Source: Petunia secreta (taxonomy: Eukaryota; Streptophyta; Magnoliopsida; Solanales; Solanaceae). Taken from it: a DNA stretch of 64,000 bases. The stretch spans positions 8,122,001 through 8,186,000 of the forward strand of contig JARKIP010000011.1 in assembly GCA_029990175.1 (NCBI GenBank), in the 5' to 3' direction. Numbering within the stretch: position 1 is the stretch's first letter; every line of letters begins with the position of its first letter. Of this stretch, positions 44,420-61,000 are shown piece by piece. The notes beneath the pieces were generated by a model, which had not been told where the DNA came from, did no database searches, and saw only the letters and a program-made list of their open reading frames with translations. A program made the position numbers and the translations under genes.

Positions 44420-47400
44420 GTTGGTTGATCGTTTATTCAATGCAGTTGCTCCGCAGATGAAGAATTTGAATTACTCTGATGCACTCGACCTTGCCATAAA
44501 GATTGAAAACAGGGGTCGTGAATCACGGGCGGCTAAAGATTCATATAAGAAGGCTAAGACTGGGGGATCTTTCACTGAGGGAGTTAGCACAGACCGTAGA
44601 GCAGGGAATCAGGTACAGCGACATGGTTTTCAGACAAGGACAAACTTGGTTTCCCAGCCATCCGTTAGAGCACCTCCTCACAAAGATAATGCTAAGGGAC
44701 TACCATTATCATCTGGACATCATAGCTCTGGACAGATATATGCTACTGATTCAGTATGTCAGACTTGCGGTAGATTACATTGGGGTCCGTGCCGTGTTCT
44801 GACTGGAGGGTGCTTCCGGTGTGGCAAGTTGGGACATCATATACAGGATTGCCCTCATCCTCAGAGAGAGTTTAGCCAGGCTTCTGTGCAGGCAGCGGCA
44901 TCTACGCAGACTGCTCGTAATAATACAGGTACTGTTGGTAGAGGTAACAGAGGTAGAGGTGCCGGAGATCGTGCCATGGGTAATCGAGGACAGGGAACTG
45001 CTGGTAGAGGCCAGTCGAGAGTTTTTGCACTTACTAGGCAAGATGCTCAGGCCTCAAATGCTGTGGTTACAGGTATTCTTTCTGTTTGCTCACTTGATGC
45101 ACTTGCATTGTTTGATCCAGGATCTACCCACTCCTATGTGTCCTCATTCTTTGCTTTGAGGTTTGATAGACAACCAGAAATATTGCATGATTCTTTTCTA
45201 GTTGCTAATCCTGTGGGAGATTCTTTACTTGTTGAATATGTGTATCGTGCTTGTCAGATTCGAGTTGAGGGTAGAGACACCTTAGCTAATCTAATTGTAC
45301 TTGATATGGTTGATTTTGACGTACTGATGGGTATGGATTGGCTATCTTCTTGCCACGCTACCCTCGATTGTCATGCGAAGGTAGTTAAGTTCGAGATGCC
45401 TAATGAACCTAGTTTTACTCTGAAAGGGGATCAAATTCCAGAGATGTGTAATGTCATATCATTTGTAAAAGCTCAGCAGTTAGTGAAGAAAGGTTGTTGG
45501 GCATTCTTAGCTATGGTGAGAGACACAAGAGATGTGACTCCTAGCTTAGAAATGGTTCCAGTGGTGCAAGAGTTCACCGATGTATTTCCTGAGGATTTAC
45601 CGGGACTACCTCCAGTGCGGGATATAGATTTCAGCATTGATGTAGCACCTGACACGCATCCCATATCGATTCCTCCATATCGTATGGCACCAGCGGAGTT
45701 GAGGGAGCTAAAGGAGCAATTGCAGGAGTTATTGAACAAGGGATTTATCAGACTAAGTGTATCCCCCTGGGGTGCACCAGTACTATTTGTGAAGAAGAAA
45801 GATGGTCCCTAAGAATGTGCATTGACTACAGACAGCTGAACAAGGTAACGGTACGTAATAAATTCCCTTTGCCTCGTATTGATGATCTGTTTGATCAGTT
45901 GCAGGGAGCTGCCCATTTCTCAAAGATTGATCTTCGATCTGGTTATCATCAGCTCAGAGTTAGTGGCAAAGATATTCCTAAGACAGCTTTCAGAACTCGA
46001 TACGGGCATTATGAATTCCTTGTGATGCCTTTCGGGTTGACTAATGCCCCAGCTGCATTCATGGATTTAATGAATAGGGTGTTCAAGCCGTTTCTGGACA
46101 GATTTGTCATAGTATTTATTGACGATATCTTGGTGTATTCTCGCAGTCAAGAAGAACACGAGGCTCATCTGAGAGTTGTACTGCAAACATTGCGGGAACA
46201 TAAGCTTTATGCGAAGTTCTCTAAGTGTGAATTTTGGCTAGACTCCGTAGCATTCCTTGGGCATGTGGTATCCAAGGATGGAATACTGGTAGATCCTAGA
46301 AAGACAGAAGCAGTGCAGAAATGGCCCAGACCCACCACTCCTACAGAGTTTCGCAGCTTTCTATGATTAGCAGGTTACTATAGGCGTTTTGTACAAGATT
46401 TTTCCAGAATAGCAGCACCATTGACCAAGCTAACACAGAATAATGCAAAGTTTCAGTGGACAGATGAATGTGAGCAGAGTTTTCAGAAGCTCAAGACATG
46501 TTTGACCACCGCACCAGTTCTAGCCTTACCAACCGGTTCGGGAGGATTCACGGTATTTTGTGATGCTTCGAGAGTGGGATTAGGGTGTGTTCTCATGCAA
46601 AATGGTCGTGTGATAGCTTATGCTTCGCGACAATTGAAGAAGAATGAACAAAACTATCCCGCTCATGATCTGGAGATGGCTGCAGTGGTATTTGCATTAA
46701 AAATTTGGAGGCACTACTTGTATGGAGAAACATGTGAAATTTATACTGATCACAAGAGCCTAAAGTATATTTTTCAGCAGAGAGATCTAAACATTCGGCA
46801 GCGTCGCTGGATGGAACTTCTCAAGGACTATGATTGCACTATTCTATATCATCTAGGGAAGGCCAATGTTGTGGCTGATGCATTGAGCAGAAAGTCTATG
46901 GGTAGTTTGGCACATATAGCTCCTGTAAAGAGACAGTTGGCCAAGGATATTCAGAGGCTCGAAGGTACCGGTATCAGGTTCAGCGTGACTAATTCTAGGG
47001 TGTTATTGGCTTATGTTCCAGCCAAGTCTTCATTGGTAGAACGTGTTAAAGCCACTCAGTACGGGGATGAACGGTTGTGCAAATATCGAGATGAAGTCCT
47101 AGCTGGTAAAAGCAAGAATATGATTATTGATGATAATGGGGTTCTCCGACTAGGTAACCGGTTATGTGTACCAGAAATTGATGGGCTAAGACGAGTTATT
47201 CTCGAGGAAGCTCACCGTTCTAGATACACTATACATCCTGGATCCACTAAGATGTACCGCGACCTGAAGCAACTGTATTGGTGGGAAGGTATGAAGAAAG
47301 ATATTGCTAACTTTGTTACTAGTTGCTTGACTTGTCAACAGGTTAAGGCTGAGCACCAGCGACCCGCAGGACTACTACAGCGACTCGAGATTCCAGAATG

Positions 47401-48501
47401 GAAGTGGGAAAGAGTTACCATGGATTTTGTGACTGGGCTACCTCGTACACTTAAAGGTTATGATTCAGTATGGGTGATTGTTGATCGGCTTACAAAGTCA
47501 GCACACTTTTTGCCGGTTAAAACTACTTACAGTGGTGCGAGATATGCACAGTTATACATGAATGAAATTGTCCGACTCCATGGAGTTCCACTATCCATTA
47601 TCTCTGATAGAGGATCACAATTCACTTCTCACTTTTGGAGGTCCTTTCAAAGAGAATTGGGTACTAGAGTAGATATTAGCACCGCATTCCATCCTCAAAC
47701 CGACGGTCAGTCTGAACGTACTATACAGATATTGGAGGACATGTTGAGAGCTTGCATTATTGATTTTGGTGGTAGTTGGGATACTTACTTGCCTTTAGCT
47801 GAGTTTGCTTATAACAATAGCTATCAGGCAAGCATTCAGATGGCTCCTTATGAGGCGTTATATGGTAGGCGTTGTCGTTCTCCAATTGGATGGTTCGAAG
47901 CCGGTGAAGTTAAGGTTTTAGGATCAGACCTGATACAGGAAGCTATTGATAAGGTCCAGTTGATTAGGCAGAGATTGCTCACAGCTCAAAGCAGGCAAAA
48001 GTCTTATGTAGATAAAAGGAAAAGAGATTTGGAGTTTGCAGCTGGGGATCGAGTGTTCTTACGAGTTTCCCCGATGAAAGGCGTGACACGATTCGGGAAA
48101 AAAGGGAAGTTGAGCCCGAGATTCATAGGACCCTATGAGATACTTGAACGAGTTGGAGCCGTTGCTTACAGTTTGGCTCTTCCTCCAGAGTTATCTTTTA
48201 TTCATCCTGTGTTTCACGTGTCTATGCTACGAAAGTATGTACCGGACGATTCTCATGTGCTTGAGACACCGACTATACAGCTTAATGAGAAACTATCTTA
48301 TGAGGAGGAACCCATAGCCATACTGGAGAGCCAAATAAGGAAGCTACGGAGAAAAGAAATTGTGTTTGTGAAAGTTTTGTGGAAAAACCATACTACTAGG
48401 GAAGCTACTTGGGAAATGGAAGATGATATGCGAGCCAAATATCCTCACTTATTTCACCCTACAGGTATGCTCTTAGTTTAAATTCGGAGACCGAATTTCT
48501 T

Positions 48502-48514
48502 AAGGGAGAGAGAA
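48502..48514 (+). promoter_or_regulatory. Polypurine tract of element D
   Basis: AAGGGAGAGAGAA directly before the 3' LTR start TGTAATA. Confidence 0.85.
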
Positions 48515-50513
<1,999 letters not shown>

Positions 50514-50737
50514 ATTTCAACTATTATCCCCTAAGCAGTATTCGTGCATTTTATTTTTCGCAAGGAAATCACAAAAGAAGATACAATACATAATAAAGAA
50601 CGAAAGCTATTGACGCATGCTATAATCTGTCTATCCTTGCAAGAAAAATTACATAACTAAGCTCTTTAATTAGAATCACAACTAAACTAAGAGTCGTCTT
50701 TAACCAAAGCCTAATACTTCTTGAAATTTAATTAACT

Positions 50738-50739
<2 letters not shown>

Positions 50740-50779
<40 letters not shown>
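50740..50779. repeat. Poly(A) run, 40 bases
   Basis: Uninterrupted run of A. It could be the tail of a retroposed sequence, but no target duplication was identified. Confidence 0.9.
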
Positions 50780-50780
<1 letters not shown>

Positions 50781-51689
50781 ATCATCTAATTTGCATAGGA
50801 ATAAAAATTGAGAGTTTAGAAGCCACTCTTAGCACTATCACTACGGTTTGTCATTCTTCAATCTAATATTAGGAAAACACAATTTAATAGACAATTATTT
50901 CTTCAAATGCAGTGGACAGTGACAATTCCCTCCCTCAATATTGCGATAACGGTTCCACGTTGAAGATAAAAGATACAACATTTCTTGACAAAAGAGGACG
51001 TGTGGAAGTATATGATGTCAAAAATCTCCAAATTGCGAAGAATCTGCAGTTTCTCAGTCTTTACTCCAGAAAAAGATCATAAGTATGATTTCTTCACTGT
51101 AATTTCAATCTAAAAAACTTGAAGAAACATGATATAAAATAAGTTAAAAAAAGTAACTTACCCTTCAAATACGCGAGTAAAGAACATATTTGAAAGAACA
51201 AAGGCTAGAGAAACTCTCAATAGCTACTCTGTTATTAGCACAATATAAAATATAGTTAACATAAGTAATGAATATACACGTGAATAAACACCATCTCATG
51301 TTTTGCACCAGGAATGATTCCCCAATCATTCATTGTAAAAGCTTCACCAGTTTTGCTTTGTGCCACTTGTATTTTGTCTTTATATATTGATACTTTGAGT
51401 TAACCGATCTTTTTCAACTTCAACATTTATAATTATATGTAATCTCAACTAACTTGCTAGAGATGCCCATGAATTTGATACAGTACATTGAAGATGTAAA
51501 GCAAGTAGGCCTCATATATCAAATATTCAAATTCACTCCAATTCCATATTGAACGCATGTATTTCACTCTTTAATCTATTGGTTAGTGTGTATACATATA
51601 AGCATCATATCAAGAAAAAGGAATATCGAACTGAAGACTATCATTAAGAATTAACAAAGGTTCATAAAGTTACTAAGTATTAATTTTAC

Positions 51690-51849
51690 CTGAATGAATG
51701 GATAGTTCTGCAAAATCCTTTGGTCACGATCATGAAGAATTTGAAACAAACAGAAAAAAGATTCATGATCCAAACCTGTTGTCATACCTAAATCTTCTGT
51801 TGATGCATTTAACTCCTTCTTCAAGAACGGAGACCAACCATTGTTTGAC
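51690..51849 (-). pseudogene. Exon-like fragment of an unrecognised gene
   Basis: 160 bases open throughout on the minus strand, bounded by a good acceptor (TTTTGTAG) and donor (CAG/GTAAAA). The encoded 53 residues look like real protein (NGWSPFLKKELNAS; FFCLFQILHDRDQRILQNY). A second open stretch at about 51285-51385 (GEAFTMNDWGIIPGAKHEM) follows downstream on the same strand. I do not recognise the protein. Within a Helitron, captured host exons of this kind are well known; capture here is inference. Confidence 0.4.
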
Positions 51850-54757
51850 CTACAAAATTCAATAAATTCACATTTACTTATAAATAAGATTTTTAGTCAG
51901 ATAAATTTTCCCAAAAAAAAAAAAAGAAAAAAAGAAACACGCACACACAAAAAATTGGAGGATAAATCTAAAAATGAAAAGAAAAAATAAACAACATGAT
52001 GTATTAACTTAATCCATTAGATTAAAATGGCATTGATTCTAATAAAGTTACATCATTATTGTTGCATGAAATTATTAATAAGCCCGGTGCAATTTATATT
52101 CAAACACTTTAACTTGACATTATTGAATATGCATTGATATTTTTCTTAAATTCTAAATATGTTGATCCATTTCTTTATCAGAAGTTATTTTTCTAAATGT
52201 GCCAATATCTAACTTAAAAAGTAGACAAACATTCAGCGGAGTTTGTAGATATGGTGTAGATGTGCTTCCATAGTGCTTAGTTTTACCCTTCTAAGAACAA
52301 TTGATACTTGTGTTCTGTACGAATTGGACAAACCTTCAACATTGATATACTTTTGCTCAAACTAATTGTGTAGAACCAGTTAGAAGACAAATTGTTATAA
52401 GAAACAAAAGTGAAATGGATCGAGAAAAATAATACATATCATATTTTCAGCGAGAGAAAAATACGACTTTAAACTCCATTACCGAATACCATAAACAATA
52501 AATGAGTTAAAATATGACAAAACTCGTATTATCTCTTTGTTACACAATATTTACTTCGCGTTATCTAGAAATCTACTTTATTCTTCATTGAACTCTTGGC
52601 CAAACTCTTAATCTGCCCCTAAATAGATTAGAATATGACAAAATTCTTATTATATGTAAGCTTTGAATATGCTAATGAACAACAAAAAAATATCATTATA
52701 AAGGGATTACAAAACAAAATATAGTTATCAATAGTTGGTAAAATAACACACCCTAAGATCAAAAAGATAAAGTAGATACTTTCAATAATTCATTTTTTAG
52801 ATTTGTGAATCTTTTCAAGCTATATATGAAGGATAACTCTACGTCTACTTCGTTCTTCACTGATCTTACGACCATGCTTTTAATCTATGCCTAAATCTAT
52901 AAGAATATGCTAAAATTCATAACATATCTGAGCTTTCGATATACTAATGATCAACAACAAAAAGAGGAGAAATAAGCATAACATTGGTTTATGTATTATT
53001 GAAGAAGTATATATAGATATAGACAACGTTAAGTTTCACGTAATTAAAGTATAAACATTCAGTGAGTCCTTAAAGATTCTATCTGAGAAGAGATCTTAAG
53101 ATTAACCTTATGATTTGCAAAACTCCATCATTTCATATCTGCAAAATTTATAAATAAAAAAAACATGTCAGACTCAGTCACTAAACTTCACAATAAATTG
53201 GTCTAAAAATTATCTATTGTTCATATATAGTTTCATCCACAACTGTAAATGAATGAACAAATAAGATGATTTTGACCAATTTATTTATCTTTAGTATGTT
53301 CACTTAAGGGTTATCTTTTGAATATCTAATATACACCTAATGAATGAGAAGCCTATTTTCTTTTTGCGTTATCCCGATCTACTCTTTTTCCTTTTTTTGC
53401 ATATTTAGATTAGATGGGATTAAGTATAAGATGTCCCATTTAAAAAATCCTTATACTTATCATAATATTTATGATTTGACGAATAATTAGTTACGTTCTA
53501 ACCTTGCCAATTTAAATTTGAATGTACCATATAAAGACCAAATAGGACTCCTTAAATCTTTACTGCCTTACCTTACGTGGCTTGTTAGATCACTACCATT
53601 ATCAGGAGTTGTTTTTCATAAAACAAAATTTCAACAGGATAGTTTAACTTTCAATTTGCATGTCAGTTAAGATAAGATAGTAGATTTTATCTTTCAAAAA
53701 TATTTACTATCTTTTCATTCAAAATTTTTTGAAAAAAAATGTATAGTTGAACCAAATATCATTACAAATATTATCCTAAAACTAATCATACCAAATTTTA
53801 TATATCAAAGTAGAAAATATGTAATATGTTGAGTATTGAGTCCTAAAACTTAATTATTTGACTATATTAATAAATTTTGAGTAGAGTAAAGAAGAATTAG
53901 CCATAATTTTAGTTTCCTACTGAAGCAAATTTGAAAAAAAATCAAAAGAAAAAAACTCTTAGGAGAAATGTCTTCTTACCATATATACATCTTAAATATA
54001 TATCAAACGAATAGCATTTTAATAACACAACTAACTATTGCACCAAAAATAAAAAACACACAACTAATTTAATGTGATCGATTGCACAAGCTAAAACCCA
54101 TCTTTCCAAACTAATCGATCTTTTATGCAAACCCTGCGATTGTTCAAAAATCTCATAGTTTATTTACGCTCATTTTCTAATTCACTTTTATCAAACTGAA
54201 GATACATATATTACTACACAAAAAACTTAATATCGATATGCACGATGATTTATGACAACCAATACATTAAGTCCCACTTTTGGGTTTAACCGACATATAG
54301 ACAGTAGGAATTTGCTTTATCATTAAAGTAAATTTGCCTGCACAAATAAAGTCAATTTGGCGCATTATATTAACAGTTTAAATGATATTCATATCACTAC
54401 TTTTTACAAAGGTTCTCTTCAATAAGAAAGTTAAAACTTTTTGTAATTTCAGGTTAATTAGAAATATTTTTCAAAAAAATGTGTTTTTCGGATTAAAATT
54501 ACAATTTGTTCGTTTTATTATATAACTTTTTCATATATCTCCACAATATTTGTTAGAATCATACAGGCTCTTAAATGTTAAGCTCTTTAATCCTTATGTG
54601 CCTTTTTGAGAACCTAATTAAAAGAAGTCCTCAATTGTCTTTATGTTGATGCACAAATCCTACAATAGAGACTCATATGTGACAAAAAAAGGTATAAATA
54701 ACATAGCACATTTGCCAAATCCGTTGGAAAATAAAGCAACATTACAATATATATAAA

Positions 54758-54758
54758 T

Positions 54759-54826
<68 letters not shown>
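54758..54826. repeat. (TG)n(AG)n compound microsatellite
   Basis: About 12 TG units followed by about 22 AG units. Confidence 0.97.
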
Positions 54827-54828
<2 letters not shown>

Positions 54829-56015
54829 CAAATATGACAAAGACTTGAGTTTAAAATTTAATCCAAATAAATATGCTGCACAAATTTGCTATTTTATAAA
54901 TGTAGAAACAAAGAGTTAGGAGTTAAAATAGAAAAATGACGACTTTAGTATTAAAACTTACTGGTTATAAGCACAAGATGGCAAGCCAATCACCTATAAA
55001 AAAGAATTATATTCAATTAGTTTATACTGATCATCGACATATTGAGAAGAAAAAAGTCTCGTAAAACAAACAATACCACAAATTCACATGTGCAAGACTT
55101 ATTGCTCCTCAAAACATAACATTGTACTGGTATTTATAATAGGTTAAAAAGTTTAATATTTTATTCCCGCTCAAACTCATTTAAATTTGAATTTTACAAT
55201 TATATCAGTTTGTTAGGACAAGATCTAAATTGGAAATAATAAATATTAGAAAAGATAAGATTCTAAGATCATATCTATGTTTATCTTATAGAGAAATAGA
55301 TTTATAGAATTTTAGTGCCACCAAAATAAATTATGCAGGTTATGTTCAGTGATATTTGTGGATCACTTTCAATTTAAAATATTTTTATCTTTTCGTTTAG
55401 TTACAGTTTTTAACTTATCACAATTGTTGCTGACAAATTGGATCAAGTTCAAATACTTTTATCTTCAAGTCAAATTCAATTTCAATTTCAAATTCAAATA
55501 TTCTTATTTATCCATTCAAATACTTCCTAATCAATATTGACTAACTTTTATAAATATGTTTAATCAATATAGGCTATCTATAGAAGTCAATTTCTTTTTC
55601 TTGTATTTATAAAGTGGTCGTATTTAAGTTCTCACGAAAGATGGAGCAGTAAGAATAACAATTAATTTCATTAATTTATAATTTATTTTGGGTTAATCAA
55701 TTTACAATGTAGGTAAAATAGGGATTATATGTGTGTAGATAACATCACTGCACATATTTGCTTCCATTAAGCTTTGATTAATAAATTAAATAATGATAAA
55801 ACTATCTAAAAACTACTTAACACCTTTTCATTCAAATTTTAAAAATATTAGTTAAGATAAAGCAATAAGTTATCTTTCAAAAATATTCATTATCTTTTTA
55901 TTTAATTAAAATATCACTTATCTTTAACTAATTTAAATTTTAATGTCATTACAATTATTGTCCTAATGTCCTATTCTATATTTTGTCAAGCATTCTTTCC
56001 TTTTCATACTCTATA

Positions 56016-56016
<1 letters not shown>

Positions 56017-56059
<43 letters not shown>
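56017..56059. repeat. (ATT)n microsatellite
   Basis: About 14 ATT units followed by 'actactact'. Confidence 0.95.
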
Positions 56060-56060
<1 letters not shown>

Positions 56061-56299
56061 TACTACTTTCAATTGAACTCTTAGAAAAAAAAACTATTTA
56101 AAAGACTTTAAAATACAAAAGGATAAAGTTTGTTTAGTTTCAACATCATAGTTTATCTTCATTTTAAATTTTAAATTTTTGTTTAATCAATAAGGATTTA
56201 TATTTCTATTTCAATTTCAATTTCACTTTAAGACAATAGACAATGTTTGTCCTATATTTTTTCCTAACTACTTCTCTAACTATTATAACTACTATCCTC

Positions 56300-56335
<36 letters not shown>

Positions 56336-56336
<1 letters not shown>

Positions 56337-56365
56337 TAGTATAGCACCCGTGCGATGCGCGGCCA
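56336..56365 (-). other. Helitron 3' terminus
   Basis: Minus-strand hairpin CCGCGC-ATC-GCACGG (one mismatch), then GTGCTATACTAG. It matches the terminus at 36123-36150 in layout and mostly in sequence, so the two elements share a 3' end family. Confidence 0.7.
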
Positions 56366-58090
56366 GTATCAAAAAATAAATAAATTGTATTTGGTTTTTT
56401 GAGTATATTAAATCGAAGAATATTAATAATATTAATATATGAGTTAGCTTGTTTGTGTATATGATATTGCGTTAATAAAATCTCAACTTTCTATTATGTA
56501 TCCTAATATAATGTACCCAATAGTATAGCCCAATCAAATTAAAGGAAATAAATTGCACGAACAACTTGAAATATAACATGATTAAAAATAAATAAGAATA
56601 TGTTATTTATTACATGCTTTGTGCACTTTGAACTGTTTATTCATAACATAGATTGAAGAAAAACATCATTAATTATAAATACCTCCTTGATTCTAGAATT
56701 GTTTCCTTGAAAGCCATGAGCTCCAAATTTCAAGAAATCGTATGTACTATGAACTGGTTCGTTTATGAATATATCAATTATTCAACTTGATTGTTCTCTT
56801 ATTCTTTGATATTTCAACGACACAATTTGATATGAATCTGAGCAACATCTGGTATTGTTGCAAATGATTCACGTCTTAAAATTCCTACATCTATACATTT
56901 GGGGCTAAATAAGACTTAAAGAAAATAAGAAAAACCAATAAAAGAATAGAAGTAGATGATTGACTTACGCAGTAGGCACTTGTGCTGATTAATGGAAAAA
57001 TGGAGCTTTTATAGCAATGATAGAGAAGACTCCATAATGATACAAACTCATTAGATATTGATGTACACTCGCGGACTATTCTATAGTAATATTTCAAATA
57101 CAAATATTAGATAAGGGTTAAGTTGATTTGGTTTAAAATTCAATTGTGAGACAAAAAATTTTATTGTAAATTGTAACTCTATCTAGCCGACCGTTTAACT
57201 TCACCAAATTATAGTCTTAAAATAATTTTTTATTATAACAGAATTATGAAGCTTTGAAACATTGAAAATGAATGACTGGTTTTTAAAACATTTGAATCCT
57301 TGCCCTCTATATCTACCTATCATTTTATAACAAAAATAAGCCAACATTGTTTAAGTATTAAATACGCTAGCTTTATTATCACATAATATTGTAGTGAGAT
57401 GTTACCATTATCTTTTAATTAGTTAAGATAGGGTCATTCAATTCACCAAATTGCAGCAACTTATTTTTTAGCTAGATAGTTAGTAGTAGTGTCAATTCGT
57501 ATCAGTTATATTTTTGCCGAAAAAATGTTTTCTAGGTGTCTTTGCTATCATTTTATTAGCATGTTTAGTGTCTACTACTTGATCAAGAATTGGAATACAA
57601 AATATAGTTTCCCGCTGCTTCATTATTTGATTTTTTTGGGGTGGTTTTTTATCTGTTTCTAAACAGACTGTTCGAGGTTTGTATCTTGAGACACACGACC
57701 AATTTCAAATATTAACCTGTATTAATCGGGATGGAATTGAATAAGTACCTAAATATTCAATATGTTATAGTTTAAGGGGTCTTATTTTGAGAGAATGCGG
57801 ATTGCAATTTGAAAGCACCTTAAGTGAGATACACTTTGTTTCATTAGGATGCCTATAGCTGTGTCAAATAGAATGCTATAATTGCGAGCAGACATAAAAT
57901 ATTAAACGATAATAATACCTAGTTTTCGGATTTTTTTTTAGTTTCATGATTTCTAATTCCAATGGCCAAAGCAGATTGTGATCCTGGACATAACAATTGA
58001 ACCATGAATTAGACGAAAAATAAATTTAGTAGCATCTCAAAGAAATAATATCACATCACATAATAATAAATAGATAAATCATATAACATC

Positions 58091-61000
58091 TCAAATTAAA
58101 TTACGAAAAACTTCTTTATACACTACATTTCTAGCTTCATTTGTAATTTTTCCATCATCAGCATAAACTAAAATCTTCAACCCCTTTCTATTTGTCACCC
58201 GTGAAAGAGCAACATAAATTTGCCCATGCGTAAACACTGGTTTCTTCAAGAATAGGCCCACATGCGACAATGATTGGCCTTGACTTTTGTTAATAGTCAT
58301 TGCAAAAGATACAACAACTGAAAATTGTCTTCGCTGGAACTTAAAAGGTATTCTAGCGTCAGATGGAGTAAACGTCATTCTTGGGATAAATAATTTTTGT
58401 CCAGCCATATTACCTGATAAAATCTTGGCTTCAATAACACGATTTCCAAGTCTTGTGATGATCAACCTCGTGCCATTACACAATCCTGATGATTGATCTA
58501 TATTTCTCAATAACATCACCGGGACACCAACCTTCAAGCTGATAGAATGATTTGGAAGTCCAGAACATTTTATACTATTCAGGAATTCTGGTGTATGCAC
58601 ATGATCCAAAGATGTAAAAGAATGATCAGACATACAAATCGTATCGGAACTCAGATATGTCTTCTCAGGATTGTGATTAAGCGACACCATATATCCATTC
58701 ACCGACTCTACCATTCTAGAGTAGGAGCGAGAATTGCTCTTTGCTGCAGGTAATCTATATCAGTGGAGTGGCTGAAATGTAGCTTCTACAATTGCAGAGA
58801 CTGGATCATCACAATTCTTTATGAGAATATCATCGGGGATTTGGACATTTTCAATTCCCTCTATAGAGCTTCGGATTCTTCCATCTCCAATAGCCAAAAT
58901 CCAATCAGAGAAATTTCTCAATTCATCCAAATGTGTGCCTGGATTTCCTTGCAATCTCATATTCGTTGTTAGTTTTAGGACCTGACAATTGGACCATAAA
59001 TCTGAAGAATTTAGAGTTGCATTTACAATATCTTGTCTGCTACCCTTTGCTATGACCGGCAAAATCTGTCTGAAATCACCACCAAGGACAACAGTTTTAC
59101 CTCCAAATGGTCTATCTAGGCTGGATGCATTTTTAAACCTAAGAATATCTCTCAGAGTTCTGTCAAGAGCTTTAAAACAGTATCTATGCATCATTGGTGC
59201 TTCATCCCATATAATCAACTTTGTCTTAATAATTAAATTTGCTAGAGGACTACCTTGCTTTATATTGCATGTTGAATCTTCAGTTGGATTTAGTGGAATT
59301 GCAAATCTCGAATGAGCTGTTCTACCTCCTGGTAACAAAAGAGATGCGATACCGCTTGATGCAACTGTCAATACAATATCTCCTCTAGATCGTATGGCAG
59401 AAGACAAAGTTCTCCAAATAAAAGTCTTGCCAGTTCCTCCATGACCATATAAGAAGAATAATCCACCTTTGTCTTCACCGCTGTAATTATTTTATCATAA
59501 ACACCTCTTTGTTCAGCTGTCAAGTTGATTAATAGTTGCTGATGTTCCTCTAATAAAGAGTGCCTATTATAGCGCAATTCATCAAGGATTAGTCTATTGC
59601 TATTGTCAACTTCCTCACTGTAAAGAGGTCTTGGCATCTCTGGAAAATCCTGAAAACTCCTGCCGCAACTTTTCAAAATTCTTTCCAACTTTTGTAAACA
59701 ACGATTTTTCCGTTCATCAACTGTTAGCTCAACTTCTGCAAGAACATAAAAATATAAAATTGAATAACATTTGTGTAGAAAGAAATTACATAGTTATTCA
59801 TAACATGTTTATTAATTTAACTATCAGTTACGTTATCTAATTTTGTCATGGCATTGGAGAGCACAAAGCTTATGAACAGAATGCAGTGTCTGACTTAAGT
59901 AAAGCACATAAGGTTTCACCTGATCATGAAACTTTTGTGGATGACCTAAGGTAATAAAACTACAACTGCATATTAACTGATAAACATACATGAAAATCCT
60001 GCTTCGATATCTTGTAAGTGTTAAACGAATGAGCCCTTGTAAGTGTGTTAGAGAAGTTCGCTGAGTAACTTTATCTCTTAGTGTACCATGATAGCACATT
60101 GTGAGTTATAAATACGACAATCAATTAAAATGTTGAATAGAATTTTCACTATGAATTACATTTATTTTATTTTTATGAGGAGTGTTATTATTATTGATAT
60201 GCAGGACAAAGATTTCATTTAAAGCTACCTTTTCCATAGGAGTGTTGTTATTATTGATATGCAGTTACTAAGATGGTTCTGCAAAGCTACCTTTGCCTTG
60301 GGACAATACAGGGTATACATATTTGCTTTTCAGTTCTCACAATATAGCTTTTGTAATGGTAGTCAACAGAGGAATGTAAACTTTTTAACTTGCTTTTACC
60401 ATTTAGCTTTCATGGACTCTGAACAGATGGTGAAGATTACTATATGTCTGTCATTGGCTACCTGATTGCATGAAAGAAACTATTTTAGTTTAACCTTGAG
60501 ACTATCAGTTACACTAGCTAATTTTGTCATGTCATTGGACAACACAGAGCTTATAAACAGGACTTAGTGTCCGACTTAAGTAAAGCACATCAAATTTAAA
60601 CGAAGATGAAAATGAGTCCAAAGTCATAATTTATTAGCTATGTTTGGTGCTAACCATTTCATTTTACCCAGTGGCCTGTAGCGATACCACCACTGGCACA
60701 CTAATATTATTATGTCATTGTCTTTTTAAATCATACTTCAGACTTGATTCTACCATTAGCAACTTAATAAGAGCTCCACTTACTGATACTACTAAGACGA
60801 TCACTTTGATTTGATTTCTTGTGTTCTAAAAATAAGTTTCTTAAGTTAATAATTTGGGCCTTTTAATTTTCTTTGTTTAATTTAGCTGAATCTTGTGTAT
60901 ATCGTTAAGTTGTTCATTATTGTTCTTATTTTCAACTTTTTCCTTTTTCCCTCCAATTTAGTACTACCTTCTAACTTAGACACAGACAGTCATATTCATC

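Larger units (their letters stand above)
38403..48481 (+). pseudogene. Element D gag-pol polyprotein with chromodomain, interrupted and frameshifted
   Basis: The ATG at 38403 starts gag. In-frame TGA codons lie at 38490-38492 and 38508-38510, both in a Gly/Arg/Gln-rich stretch where CGA would be expected. Gag continues (Gln/Thr repeats; SLPEFLKLKPPRFTGSD; YKLEDTANTWYE) to 39264, is cut by element C, and resumes at 44425. Next come the CCHC knuckle CFRCGKLGHHIQDC (44811-44852), the protease DPGSTHSYVS (near 45115), a one-base loss near 45806, RT with FIDDILVYS (near 46118), and a stop at 46364-46366 (TGA where Gly is expected in FLGLAGYY). RNase H (FCDASRVGLGCVL), the integrase finger and DD-E core, and a chromodomain (about 48290-48470; EILVKWK-type VKVLWKNH, EATWE) follow. 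It ends at TAA 48479-48481. No functional product is likely. Confidence 0.92.
50514..56335. other. AT-rich region right of element D, interior of the candidate Helitron
   Basis: No complete gene. It holds a 40-base A run (50740-50779), exon-like fragments on the minus strand (51690-51849 and about 51285-51385), a short open stretch on the plus strand near 50915-51080, a TG/AG microsatellite (54758-54826), an ATT microsatellite (56017-56059), and long AT-rich sequence with nothing recognisable (52000-54700, 54850-56000). Confidence 0.5.

Noticed and set aside
50880..51080. Plus-strand open stretch (VDSDNSLPQYCDNG...) as a gene
   Set aside because: Only about 60 codons, no start context or splice partner, no family recognised; left as part of the AT-rich Helitron interior.
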